Assembly (NCBI GenBank): GCA_032716605.1
Contig: CM064523.1
Location: forward strand, 42,456,656-42,520,655
Reading direction: 5' to 3'
DNA from: Paralithodes platypus
Lineage: Eukaryota; Arthropoda; Malacostraca; Decapoda; Lithodidae
Length of the DNA stretch: 64,000 nucleotides
Part shown: positions 1 to 10,552 of the stretch, in pieces
Numbering within the stretch: the first letter of the stretch is position 1
Layout of the letters: each line of letters starts with the position of its first letter
Notes under the pieces: generated by a model
What the model saw: the letters and a program-made list of their open reading frames with translations, nothing else
Databases searched by the model: none
What the model was told of the DNA's origin: nothing
Position numbers and translations under genes: made by a program

Positions 1-1013
1 GAGGGAGTACTTCAATGAGTTGCTAAATGTAAGGAATGAAGAGCCAGCAAACATAGTTGGATATGGTATGGGAGGGAAAAGAAGAGAAGTAGTGGAGGAG
101 GAGGTGGGGATCAGGAGGTCAGAAGTGTGGGAAGCCATGAAAAGAGTGAAGTTGGGGAAAGCACCAGGAACAGATGGAGTGTGTGGGGAAATGTTGAGGT
201 AAGGTGGTGAGATAGTGTTCGAATGGGTATGGAAAATGTGCAAACTAGCATGGGAGAAGGGGAGTGCACCCGATGACTGGAAGACTGGCATAATAGTCCC
301 CCTATATAAGGGCAAAGGGGAAAAAGGATTGTATGGTAACCACCGAGGAATATGTCTTCTAAGCGTAGTAGGGAAGGTATACAGTAGGGTAGTGATTGAG
401 AGAGTGAGAGTGAGAACGGAGAAATGGATAGGCGATGAGCAGGGAGGTTTTAGGAAGGGAAGAGGATGTGTAGATCAGATTTTTACCCTGAATTGTGTTG
501 TGGAGAAATATCTGGAGAAGAAACAAAAGGTATATGTTGCCTTTATGGACCTGGAGAAGGATAGAGAAGGTTTGAGGAAAGTACTTAGAATATACGGAGT
601 AGATGGCAAGTCGCTGAAAGCAGTGAAGAGCATGTATGAGGGTGCAAAGGCATCAGTACATGTGGAGAGTGAGCAGAGCGAGATCTTTGACCTGAATGTT
701 GGTTTTAAACAGGGGTGTGTGATGTCCCCGTGGTTGTTTACTGTGGATGGACTCATGAAAGAATTACTATCAAGAGCAGTGAATGTTGGTATATCGCTGA
801 AAAGGGAGGGAAAGGAGTGGAAGCTACTGCTGTTTGCGGATGATACAGTTCTGATGAGTGATAATGAATGGGAGTTGCAGGGTCTGGTAAATGAGTTTGG
901 AACAGTGTGCGAAAAACGGAATTTGAAGGTAAATGCGGGGAAGAGCAAGGTTATGGTCTTCGAAAGGGGTGAGGTGAAGCTTAACGGTCAGGCTATGGAG
1001 ATCGTCAACTCTT
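1..1013 (+). pseudogene. RTE-like LINE reverse transcriptase, N-terminal and palm part
   Basis: This is the RT of a non-LTR retrotransposon, which would copy the element RNA at a nicked target. The reading frame enters from the left edge, so the endonuclease lies outside the window. An in-frame TAA at 200-202 breaks it; it is then open from 215 to the insertion at 1014. Visible motifs are GKAPGTDG near 155-180, RKGRGCVDQ near 455, FMDLEK near 541, KQGCVMSPWLF near 708 and FADDTVL near 835 (catalytic loop). The text after FMDLEK jumps straight to REGL, so about six residues of motif A appear to be missing. The frame resumes after the insertion at 1775. The RTE assignment rests on the C-terminal RWFGHMERM and the TAGA tail downstream; a related clade is possible. 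Confidence 0.8.
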
Positions 1014-1774
1014 TTAAGGGGAGATTTCCACTTAAGGGATTTTTTTCTTTACCCCCTTCTCCCTCATGTTTAGCCCCATTGCTTTTGAGATTTTAAGACG
1101 TTCGCCCCATTAGTTTGGCGATTTTAAGAACTTTCACCCAATTTATGTCACTTTTAAGACCTTTCGTCCCATTTAGGTGTCGATATTTTCCTGGCGAGCC
1201 GTAGCGAGCCTGCAATTTAAGAGGAATCAGCCTTCGGCCGGGACATTTTTCTACCGAGAAATGTAAAAATTTATCTTGAAAGGGGGTCAAGGGGGTGTAA
1301 TTTCAAGCTTGATGGAAGTCTAGGAAGCACACTAAAAACCTCCCCTTAACCATTGTCTAGCGGGGGTTTTGGGCTTATTTGGGCATATTCAGGCCCTCCT
1401 GAATGATAAATCAAGTATCTGCATGAAAAGATATGTATTCAGCAAAAAAATATGCGCTAAAAGCTTCAAAATGAGACCAGAACGAGCTACGTAGCACTCG
1501 TGGTTCTCATACAGTGGTACCAGTGATATGGGAGTTTAGCGTATAGCGGTATATTTTTTCCAGCTACGCTCACTACTGGCTGCACTGCCGGCCTCTCGAG
1601 AACACAGGGAGGGTGAGTCAGTGGGCGGTGGTAGGCCCTGGGAGTCGGACGTGTGGCCCGCTGCACTCCTGGCCATTTGCACTCGATTTTAACCCTTTAA
1701 AAGCCTTAATAATGCTCCTAACTTGCTGCAAATTGGCGCCCGGCTATAGCCGGGTGCCGCCAGTTAAGGGTTAA
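1014..1774. mobile_element. TTAA-flanked nonautonomous insertion splitting the LINE
   Basis: A 753-bp block lies between two TTAA copies (1014-1017 and 1771-1774). Removing the block and one TTAA joins the LINE frame exactly (NSFK to YLGS), which defines both ends and a TTAA target duplication of piggyBac type. The right end, read on the minus strand, begins CCCTTAACTGGCGGC, the same 15 bases that start the MITEs at 2480 and 36221. The left part (1014-1335) is repeated at 13621-13905. A perfect 16-bp palindrome sits at 1739-1754. No transposase is encoded. Confidence 0.8.
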
Positions 1775-2345
1775 GTATCTGGGCAGTGTGTTGAGTAAAG
1801 ATGGGACTATGGATGAAGAAGTGCGGGTGAGGGTACAACAGGGGAAGAGGGTTGTAGGAACGCTGAAAGCAGTAACAAGAAATAGGGTGGTCAGTATGGA
1901 AGTGAAGAAGTCCTTGCATGACAGTGTGGTAATCCCGACACCGACTTATGGAAGCGCAGCATGGACGTTGGTTGAGAGACTCAGACCAAGAGTGAGAGCA
2001 GTGGAAATGAATTACTTAAGAAGTGCAGGCGGAGTTACATGGAGGAATAGACAGACTAATGAAGAAGTAAGAAGGAGGTGTGGTGTGGAGGTAGATGTGC
2101 TGGAAAGTGTGAAAAGGAACAACTTGAGATGGTTCGGCCATATGGAACGTATGGAAAGCGAGAGAATGACTAAGAGGGTGTACGAGAGTGAGGTGGAGGG
2201 ACAGAGAGGGAGAGGTGGAAGGATGGAGTGAGGAAGTATATGAACGAAGGCGGTGCTGGTTGGAGGGAGGGGCGTCGACTGACTGGGGACAGAGGTGCAT
2301 GGGGGCGGTTCGTTCGTGGCCACCCCTTCGGGGATCACGGCATCA
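1775..2345 (+). pseudogene. RTE-like LINE reverse transcriptase, C-terminal part
   Basis: This continues the RT split at 1014. The frame reads from the YLGS codons just after 1771 to a stop at 2229-2231. It holds TYGSAAWTL near 1945 and RWFGHMERM near 2130, the usual ending of RTE-type proteins. The rest, to about 2345, is a short 3' UTR containing a small hairpin (CACCCCTTCGGGG) directly before the terminal TAGA repeats. The LINE is therefore present to its 3' end but truncated on the left by the window edge. Confidence 0.8.
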
Positions 2346-2350
2346 GGCAA

Positions 2351-2366
2351 TAGATAGATAGATAGA
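2351..2366 (+). repeat. (TAGA)4 terminal repeat of the RTE-like LINE
   Basis: Four exact TAGA units close the LINE 3' end. Short tandem repeats in place of poly(A) are typical of RTE-type elements. The same hairpin plus TAGA layout recurs on the minus strand at 35445-35510. Confidence 0.75.
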
Positions 2367-2479
2367 ATTCAAGATCTTCTATTGTTGAATTAAAATGTCC
2401 GTGGTTGCAGTGTGGTTACTGTTGTATTTTATCAATTCATGTAATCCCACTAGTTCAGTATATTTTAATAGAACTAAAC

Positions 2480-2966
2480 TTAACCCTTAACTGGCGGCGC
2501 GCAACATAAGTCGAGTGAAATAAATTTGGACTATGTGGCGGCTCACAACATAAGTCGTGTGCCATTTTCAGCACGTAATGTTGCTGAGAGAGAGAGAGAC
2601 AAGTGGTGGCAGGAGAGTAGCGAGCGTATGACTGCTCCAGACCACCGCGGTGGACCAACTGACATGAATCCCACCCTCCTCCACCCTCTCACACTCGCAA
2701 CACAGTGAATTGTTTAGGGAAAGTACCGAATTACATGGTTTTTGCACTCGTGTTGCGCGATTGTTGCAAGAAAACTAGCGGTCGTACAAGGATGATTGGG
2801 GTGTTATTGGAAAGCTCTGTTTATGCCCTTTCAGAGATAGATACTTGTTTTATGCTCTGGGTCTTATTTAGGCATGAAAATGATCACGTAAACAACCCTA
2901 TTTTGGGTAAAAGTACCCAGCTGGTGGCTACATATTATTTACCGCCTAGGCCGCTCGTTAGGTGAG
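2480..2966 (+). mobile_element. TTAA MITE, family T1, copy a
   Basis: A nonautonomous element of about 485 bp that starts TTAACCCTTAACTGGCGGC and ends near CCGCTCGTTAGGTG. It aligns along its length with copies at 17199, 36221 and 48862 (shared GA-rich stretch near 2588, shared CCGCCTAGGCCGCTC near the end). The right-hand TTAA is not intact here (GGTGAGAT). Short reading frames inside are shared chance frames, not genes. Confidence 0.75.
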
Positions 2967-3016
2967 ATGCCCTTAAATTCCTACTTTTCAATCATTATGT
3001 TAGATTCGAGCCCTAC

Positions 3017-3690
3017 ATTTTCAAACACATATGAGGAATTCCTATGGGTGGAAATGCTAGCCCGTTAATTGCAGATTTATTCATGCTTGCTTTTGAATTT
3101 AAATGTATGAAAAACTTAGTTGATAGAAGCAAGACAAATAACATCCCAGCAAAATTAGCACTTGCTAAATTGTCAGTAGATATATCGATGATATTCTTGT
3201 TTTCAATATGTACAATTTTAATCAAGTCGCTAAAATAATTTATCCAAATTCCATCCCCCTCACGCAAGGTAACGTAAATGATTAAGTTGAAAATGTTCTT
3301 GATATAAATATACAGATTGTTAATGAAAAGTGCACACTTAAAATATAGCACAAAGTTGATGATTTTAATTTTAACGTAATACACTTTCCTTTCCCTAGTA
3401 GTAATATCGATAGTAAAATAACTTATATTTTTTTTATTCCCAGCTAATAAGATTTTGTAAACAATTGCACTAAAGTAGATGACTTTTGAGATAGAGCTAG
3501 GTTGCTATGCATACTCTTAGTAGACATAGGTTTTGTTGCAAGTAAATTGTTGCATCAATTTAATCTTTTTAAGGTCAATTATTGTGATTATTCTAAAATT
3601 TGATATCAATAATTTGTATCAAGCATTATTAACTATAAGTTTCTCTAAAAGAGCCCTCTTTGTTTAAATATGTTGTTGCTTCTTCATGTT
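3017..3690 (+). pseudogene. Penelope-like element RT fragment, heavily decayed
   Basis: Two adjacent frames together show the RT palm of a Penelope-like retroelement. GIPMGGNASPLIADLF is at 3035-3082. After a frameshift, RYIDDILVFN at 3178-3207 carries the YIDD catalytic loop, followed by IYPNSIPL. Further on, VDDFNFNVIHFPFPSSNI (about 3353-3406) and a SKLLHQ stretch near 3540 match the usual order of this family. Stops and frameshifts interrupt it repeatedly, and no GIY-YIG endonuclease or terminal repeats could be recognised. Family assignment is from memory of conserved motifs; the RT identity itself is well supported. Confidence 0.7.
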
Positions 3691-4392
3691 ATTCAATTCT
3701 TTTTATTTTTATTTATTATATTGTATCTATTCTTTGTCGATACTATCAATTGCTTGCTTTTGCGATGTCCTTAGTTTATTTGTACAATAAATGTAGGTTA
3801 TTTGTAGGGTAGTAATTGTTAGGGGTCACTTGAGGCATGCTATGCTTACAGGTACAGTCGTCAGGATTAATTTGTTTCATTTTCCCTGTTAGTAGCACTG
3901 CACGATGGAGAGGTATCCCCTCCACATCCTCTCCTTGTTGTTCCCGTACCCCAACCTAAACCCTCCCATTTTCTCTTCGACCCCAGAACTACACCCACCC
4001 TTCCTTCTTTCGCTTTCACCCAGCTAGGAGCTACTTCTGGGACCTCACCGATTAAATTTATTCTGAACACCTAATGAAGGAATGAAGTATTTCACACATA
4101 TATCTCGACCACCATCTCCTGCACATTAAACATGTGAACTAAACAAAACCTAACCTGAAACTGCTAATTACTACCGTTACTAGTAGGGTTAACTGTATTC
4201 TATAATGATATGAATATACCAGGTATGAGGTGTAGAAATACACACTTGTATAATTGTATATAAGATATAATGAGATTATTTGGTTATACACGAAACTGTT
4301 ATACAGAGTGGCATTGCAGTAGAAGAATTATTGATCAATTCATTATTATAACTTGTAGTTAATCTGGTATATAATAAATGGGCGTTATATAG
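3691..4392. other. AT-rich noncoding stretch with one interspersed repeat
   Basis: No coding sequence was recognised. Positions 3852-4042 form an interspersed repeat whose reverse complement recurs at 34853-35055. The rest is AT-rich, unique-looking sequence leading to the target duplication ATAG (4389-4392) of the Gypsy element. Confidence 0.5.
3852..4042 (+). repeat. Interspersed repeat R, copy a
   Basis: About 190 bp, matched in inverted orientation at 34853-35055. Shared words include AGTAGCACTGCACGATGGAG and ACCCCAGAACTACACCCACC. It is noncoding, and the family is unknown to me. Confidence 0.65.
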
Positions 4393-5911
4393 TGTGACGC
4401 CTGCAGCTTGGCAGAACGCCACGTGGCCTCAGCCGCTCGCTTGGCCACTCGCTAACGCTCGCCAGGGCAGTGTATTTGGCTACAGTTTATCTACAATGTT
4501 GTACTTTCTTTCTTGTGAATCGTCATGTCACAGGCAGTAGAGAAGTAGTCTTTATTTTCGCCTGTGACAATGCTAACATATCCCTTGCCACCTGTCCCCG
4601 ACTTCTACCTATAGAGCACTTTCTCTCTCTCTCAACTTCTTACCTCTCATTCTTCCTATTTAATATCATAACTCCCCTTTGGTTCTGCACGATTTCATAT
4701 ATCGGCCATCGTATTATATGCTGAAGCTCTCAGATATTATATGTTTAGTTAGGCATTTTGGAGGGGTTACCATTTTGTCTGTAGAGGTTCGACACACTCA
4801 CGGTGTCTCCCTGCCTATTCCTTGGCTGTCTGCTGGGCTATTTAATGCTAGACTGGGGTGAGGCTACTTGTGTTGCGATTTCCGATGTGTAACAGGTTTT
4901 GGTGAACCTGTACAATCACAACGGAGACGTGGGAAGCCTAGGTGGTCTTTCTGACTGTGTACCTTGGCAGTTTAGCACTGTGCTGCGAGTGAGGGCTTTT
5001 GCCTCTGCCACCCAGCACTGTGCTAACTCGTTTTGTTTTGACTTTGAGAGGGACGCCAGGAGAGAACCAGATACTAGCAATCTGGATCTCTCAAGAGAGC
5101 ACCCCGTCAATTAACGTAATTTGGGCGCACAGTCTTAAGGACCTCGCTAGGCTACGAGCCGCTTGCTCAGCCATTGTTTCCTAGCCAACGACATCCCAGC
5201 TAGACTTTATTAGCCTAGAAGACACCCGTTTAGAATTATAAACTCTTATGTTATGTATGCAGCATTCTTATTTACGTTGACTGTAAGCCTTGATTGTTGT
5301 TGAGTTGCACAACCTGAGCAGGCTTTTTGAGTTGCCTGACTAAGTACTTCTTTTGTTGTTGGAGATAATACTAGTGTGCATTTATCGTTATTCCCGTGTC
5401 AGTTAACACTGTCTGCCTCTACACTTGTCCTATATTGTCCCTGCTTTATATAACAGTTCAAAATCCGATACGATCAATTTACCCCAGCATCAGACTTTCT
5501 TCAGAAGATTCCTGCTCGATGATTTGGGACTTTCGTTCACTTTCTTTAGTATAGGAGTGACAGTTCATTATTGTTTAGAGTAACTTTAAATATACCTTCT
5601 TCTAGTTTGCATTAAATCATTGCAGTGATTTAATTAAGATTTCTATCTTTTCCTTGTATACCTTATTAACGTAATTGTATGTTGTTGTGATCAGGCTGTA
5701 TCAGAGATCATCAGCTTGTAGTAGTAGTGCACTTATACCGAGGTATAGGATACCCCGTTATCGCAGATTTAACTCTGGAGGGTATAGGTGTTTTTTTTTG
5801 TGCGCCGGCATTATAAGTTCGAGGGTTGGATCTAGTGTTACCGTTGTAGCTGTGTGCCTTTCTAATCCAATGATTAAGAGCCCTTGTTTTATACGAGCCC
5901 CGGTCGTAACA
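4393..5911 (+). repeat. 5' LTR of G1
   Basis: 1519 bp, TGTGACGCC to GTCGTAACA. Compared with the 3' LTR it lacks about 260 bp after position 4571, including the segment holding the CRE-like site. It keeps a 46-bp segment near 5620 that the 3' LTR has lost. Elsewhere the two LTRs are nearly the same, so the insertion is fairly young. Short frames inside are not conserved as intact genes. Confidence 0.9.
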
Positions 5912-5913
5912 AA

Positions 5914-5925
5914 TGGCGACCTTGC
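5914..5925 (+). promoter_or_regulatory. Primer-binding site of G1
   Basis: TGGCGACCTTGC lies two bases after the 5' LTR and would pair with a tRNA 3' end ending in GGTCGCCA. The same TGGCGACC follows the 5' LTR of G2 (40870), G3 (51847) and, on the minus strand, G4 (63286). Which tRNA is used cannot be settled here. Confidence 0.7.
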
Positions 5926-6131
5926 TTAGGATTTTGTGAACTTAGAGAAATATTGCAGGAGTGTTGTGGTCATTTGTTTTGTTTAAAGGAATATAGTGGA
6001 CACGTGGAATTTGTTTTGGCAATTAGTAGAACACTTAAGAGTCTTCAAGCATTTTTGAGTGAATAGTGATACATAAAAGTTTAGCTACTTCTCTTTTTTT
6101 TTGTAAACATTGAGAATTTTCGGTGGCCAAT
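5926..6131 (+). other. Leader of G1 before gag
   Basis: About 200 bp of untranslated leader between primer site and gag start. It is conserved in G2 (40880-41091) and, in more diverged form, in G3. No other feature seen. Confidence 0.5.
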
Positions 6132-6818
6132 ATGTCGGACGACGGATCAGTGTACAGTGGGGATGCAGTACGGGAAACAGACTCTGAAGTGCAGTATTTG
6201 TCAGAAGGCATTGGAGTTATAACTAGTGAGGAGGATGCAAGGAAGTTTCTGGAGATACCTATTACTGTTGACCGAGTGTCGGGGATTGATCGGTATGGTC
6301 TCCAGTGTTTGGCCACGGTCATGGGGCATGTGGGCACTAGCAGCATGTCGAGAGGTGACCTGGTGGCCTGTGTGCTCGGCGGGGTGAGTGGGGCTTCGGG
6401 TGGAGTGGGAGCTGGGGCACCTTCGGCCCAGCCCCCATTCCACTCGACTCCTACCATGGCGCCCCCTCGGGCTCCGGAGCCGGGTACGTTCCCGCAGGCC
6501 GATAGTCACTGGCAGCGTGGTTTGTACATGGGTGGGTCTCCAATTGTTGCATCTCCTCCTCCTCAAGGTTTGACTCCAGAGATGCTCTTCCAGCTTGAGA
6601 TGGCTAACCAGCAGCGGAAGTTTGAGATGGCTAAGATTCAGGCTGAGGAGAGAAGGTCCAGATATGAGATTGAGCAACGAAAGCATGAATCTGAGATTGA
6701 GATGGTCAGGATTCAGGCTGAGGAGAGAAAGGCTGAGCTTCAGGTTGAGGCTACGAAGTATTGTGCAGACAGAGATCTTGAGAAATCTCGAGTGGAGTCG
6801 ACAGGGCAGCGTCTCTAG
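6132..6818 (+). pseudogene. G1 Gag, N-terminal part, ending at a duplication frameshift
   Basis: Gag would form the particle that packages the element RNA. The ATG at 6132 (MSDDGSVYSGD) is the first good start after the leader and is matched in G2. The region is proline-rich near 6400-6570, then a charged glutamine/glutamate-rich stretch (LEMANQQRKFEMAKIQAEERR onward) that looks like a coiled coil. The frame ends at TAG 6816-6818 because the preceding 26 bp are duplicated. In G2 the equivalent codons run straight on, so the true Gag continues in the frame that starts at 6819. Confidence 0.85.
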
Positions 6819-6841
6819 TGGAGTCGACAGGGCAGCGTCTC
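6793..6841 (+). repeat. 26-bp tandem duplication breaking G1 gag
   Basis: Unit one is 6793-6818 and unit two begins at 6819; both start TGGAGTCGACAGGGCAGCG. The added length is not a multiple of three. G2 has a single unit at the matching place (near 41786), so this is a mutation private to G1. Confidence 0.9.
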
Positions 6842-9800
6842 GGTTCTGGGAATCGAGGCCTTGATCAGTCTTTATCGCACCTGTTCAACTTGGTCCCTGT
6901 ATTTGACGAGTCGGGTGTCACTCAATTTTGTATGCGTTTTGAGAAGAAGTGCCGGGAGCACCAATGGCCCGAGGTTAAGTGGGCAGCCCTTGTTTCCTCT
7001 AGGTTGATTGGCAAAGGACTCAAGGCATATGATGCGTTGCCTTTGGAGTCGTGCATCGATTATGAGGTATTGAAGGAGGCTGTCCTGCGGGCATATGAGT
7101 TACAACCAGAGACGTACAGATTGAAGTTCCGGGGTGTAACGAAGGGTCGTGAGTGCACCTTTCTTCAGCTTGCCCGGGATCTGTCCGATGCATTTAGAAA
7201 CTGGCTGCGTTCTGAGAAGGCATCGACGTTTGAGGAGTTGAAACAGCTGATGCTTCTAGAACAATTTTTCAAGTGTACGGGCGGCGATCTGACTTTGAAT
7301 CTTAAAGAAAAGAACCCGAAAACTCTTCAGGAGGCAGCTGAGATGGCTGACCTTCAGATATCTTTGATTCGTGGGTGCGGTTCTGCACAGAGAAGTGATG
7401 CAGGCAATACAGAGTGTAACCCTCCCCCTCCCCGAAACACTGATACATATAATTACACTAAGAACAAGAGCAACGACACCAAAACTGACCATAAACCTAG
7501 TACCGTCCCGTTTAGAAAGGGTCCGGTTCCTTCCTCGCCTCAAGGGAAGCCTAAGGGAAAGCTAGAGTGTTTCCATTGTCATAAGGAGGGGCATTTTGCA
7601 AGAGCCTGTCCAAGCAAGCCACTTAATGCAGTTGTGTCTTTGGCTCGTAACATTGGGGTGTCCCCGAAGTCGTCTGAGTTTGCCCGGGGTATAACGTCAG
7701 AGGCTGGGACACAGCCAGTGGAGAAGAATCCGGAAGGCTCGAACCCTGTCCGCGATGTCTTTTGTGACCATCGAGGGCATGGCTGCGTGAAGTGGGCTGG
7801 TAAGAAGCATGGAGTTGAGCTGTTGCGAGACACGGGTGCCTCTCAGACTTTGTTGAAGAACTTTACTGGTAGACCAATAAAAGCGGCACGGGTGGTTGTG
7901 GTGCAAGGTATCAATGCTATCAGGTCATACCCGTTGGTCAGGATGGAACTGGAGGTAGATGGTGTGACACAAGAGTTGGATGTGGGAATTGTGGAGAACT
8001 TGCCTGTTGGGGGCATCGACCTCCTTCTCGGCAACGACTTTGCGGTACCTACTTCTGAGGTTTCCCCCTTATTCGTTGCCGAGAAGCCGGCCGACGTGAG
8101 TAGGGAGGAACAGGACTGGGTAGAGAAGTGTCATGTACAACCTATGGCGTGCGTTGTTACAAGATCTCTAGCATCCAAAGTGTCACAGCCTATTCCTCAG
8201 TCTTCTGATCAACGGAGGAACGGTCGGATGCAGACGGCTGATGTTGGTAAAAGTTTGGAGAGTTTAGTACCAGCAGCGCTTCTTGGCGACTCAGTATTGG
8301 CACCATTGTTGGAGTCTGGAGAAGCCCCAGGACCTGTCACAGCTAGTGAGGAGGTAGGGCAGGAAGAGACTCCGAGGCAGCAACGTTACACACAGAGAGA
8401 AAAAAGGGTTGCTCAGTTTGATATTGGGGGAGGACATGGGTTGCTTCGGAAGCATCTAGACAGGTTGGCTCCCTCGGATATTAGTAAACTGCAGTTGGAG
8501 GATCCGGAAGTTCAGAAGTGTGGTAATGGTGCTGTCGAGCTCGAGGAGGACGGGGATGCAAAGCCAGGAGATTTTTTTAATATTGAGGGAATATTGTATC
8601 GTCGATTGCAAGACCCGAAGAGAAGTTGGGAGGGTGGGTCAGGAGTGGTAGACCAGCTGGTTGTGCCGAGGGCGTGCAGGGATAGCCTACTGAGGTTGGC
8701 TCATGATGTGCCGTTGGCAGGACACTTGGGAGTATGCAAGACGGTAGCGGCTTTGGTGAAGTTGTTTTGGTGGCCAGGTTTAAAAGCACAGGTTGTGTCA
8801 TGGGTGGCAATGTGCAGTACCTGCCAGAAAGTGGGTAAACCGAACCAATGCATCCCAAAGGCTCCGTTACAACCTATTCCTGTCATGGGGCCCCCCTTCA
8901 GTAAGGTAGTTATAGACATGGTTGGCCCCCTCCCTTCTACTGGGGCCAGTAATAAATTTCTCCTGACGATAATGGATGTAGCGACCCGATATCCTGATGC
9001 ATACCCCATGAGGAATGGCATGGCAAAGACGGTGGTTAGGAACTTTCTTTTGTACTTTTCCCGGTATGGTTTTCCGCAGGAAATACAGTCTGACCAGGGG
9101 TCTAACTTTACCTCGAACATATTTACACAGACAATGCAGCAACACGGGATCACAACAGTAGTGTCGTCGGCTTATCACCCTGAGAACCAAGGGGTGTTAG
9201 AGAGGTGGCATTCGACCTTAAAGAGTATGCTCCGTTGTTATTGTCTGGAGAATGGTAAGGACTGGGACCTGGGTTTGCCTTATGTATTGTTCGCTGCGAG
9301 AGAGGTACCTGGAGAAAGCCTCGGGTTTAGTCCAAATGAGCTTGTCTTTGGCCATCGCATCAGAGGCCCTCTCAACATGGTTAAGGAGATCTGGGAGGGT
9401 ACTACTAAGCCGTGCTCATTATTAAAATATGTCCTCGAGAGCCGTGAACGGATGTTGAAGAGCTTGGAGTTGGCTAGCCGAAATCTGATGGGATCCCAGG
9501 CCCTCATGAAGGACAGATACAACCAGAAGGTGAAACTCCGGAAGTTTCAGGTGTTGATCTTACTGCCTCTGGTGGTTCATCCCTTATCTGCTAAGTATAC
9601 TGGTCCTTATAGGGTAGTGGAAAAGATCTCAGACCTGGATTACCTGGTGGCCACTCCAGACAGGAGAAAAAGAAATCAATTGTGCCATGTCAACCTGATG
9701 AAGGAGTTTGTGAGGCGCCCCCCTGAGCCTCTCACTGTCCCGGTGATGACTTGCAGCGGTCAAGGTGGAGAAGGAGGAAGGGACAGTCACGCTCAGGTGG

Positions 9801-10552
9801 AGGATAACTGGGATTGTCATGTTTCCACAGACCAGTGGGCGGGGAACTCGAGACAGGTGGCTCACGAGGCTCTAGAGCACCTGCCTGAGCAACAGCGTGT
9901 AGCCGTGCAGCACCTATTCGGTTCATACCCTGCTGTGTTTACGGAGCACCCAGGCCTCACAACTCATGCGGTGCATGATGTGGATGTAGGAGATCATCCA
10001 CCCTTTAAATCAGTGCCATACCGAGTCCCTCCTATCAAACTCCCAGCACTCGGGGACGAGTTAGCGTATATGTTGGATCGGGGCCTGATAGAAAAGGGTG
10101 CAGTTAGGTGGACATCTCCCGTCACTCTGCAGCCCAAGCCTGATGGGAAAGTTCGTTTTTGTGTTGATTTCCGGCGGTTAAACGGTTTAACCCCCACCAA
10201 TGCTTACCCCCTTCCTCGTGTAGATGACAAGATCGGAAAGGCACAGTATTTGACCAAGGTAGACCTAGTGAAATGTTACTGGCAAGTGCCGCTGTCGGAG
10301 CGAGCGAAGGAGGTTTGCGGGTTTGTGGTGGATGGTAACACCTATCGTTTTAACGTCATGCCTTATGGACTCAAGAATGCACCAGCGACTTTCCAGAATC
10401 TGATGAATGACCTAGTAGCAGACATCCCTAACTGTACTGTGTATTTAGACGACGTGATAATTTATGACGACGACTTTGAAAGTCACTGTGCACACATTGA
10501 AGCCTTGTTTAACAAGCTTAGTGAAGCGGGCTTGGTGGTTAATCTAAAATAG
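6819..10552 (+). CDS. G1 Gag C-terminus, protease, integrase and RT polyprotein
   Basis: One long open frame (about 1244 codons). In order: capsid region with a SCAN-like C-terminal fold (AYELQPETYRLKFRG near 7090, LMLLEQFFKC near 7248); CCHC knuckle CFHCHKEGHFARAC at 7568-7609; aspartic protease LLRDTGASQTLL near 7820 and IDLLLGNDF near 8019; integrase H2C2 finger at about 8700-8830; integrase core with D (VIDMVGP near 8910), D (QSDQGSNF near 9087) and E (GVLERWHS near 9193); GPY/F-type motif YTGPYRVVEKISDLDYLV near 9598; then RT with CVDFRRLN, TKVDLVKCYWQ near 10255, MPYGLKNAPATFQ and YLDDVIIY at 10442-10465. It ends at TAG 10550-10552, in the middle of RT. G3 has a three-residue HVGQE-type stretch that is missing here near 9548. 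Confidence 0.88.

Noticed and set aside
475..948. Long minus-strand frame opposite the RTE-like RT
   Set aside because: It is a shadow of the coding strand, serine- and phenylalanine-rich as such shadows are.
6201..6686. 161-codon minus-strand frame opposite G1 gag
   Set aside because: Shadow of gag; the same shadow appears opposite G2 gag.
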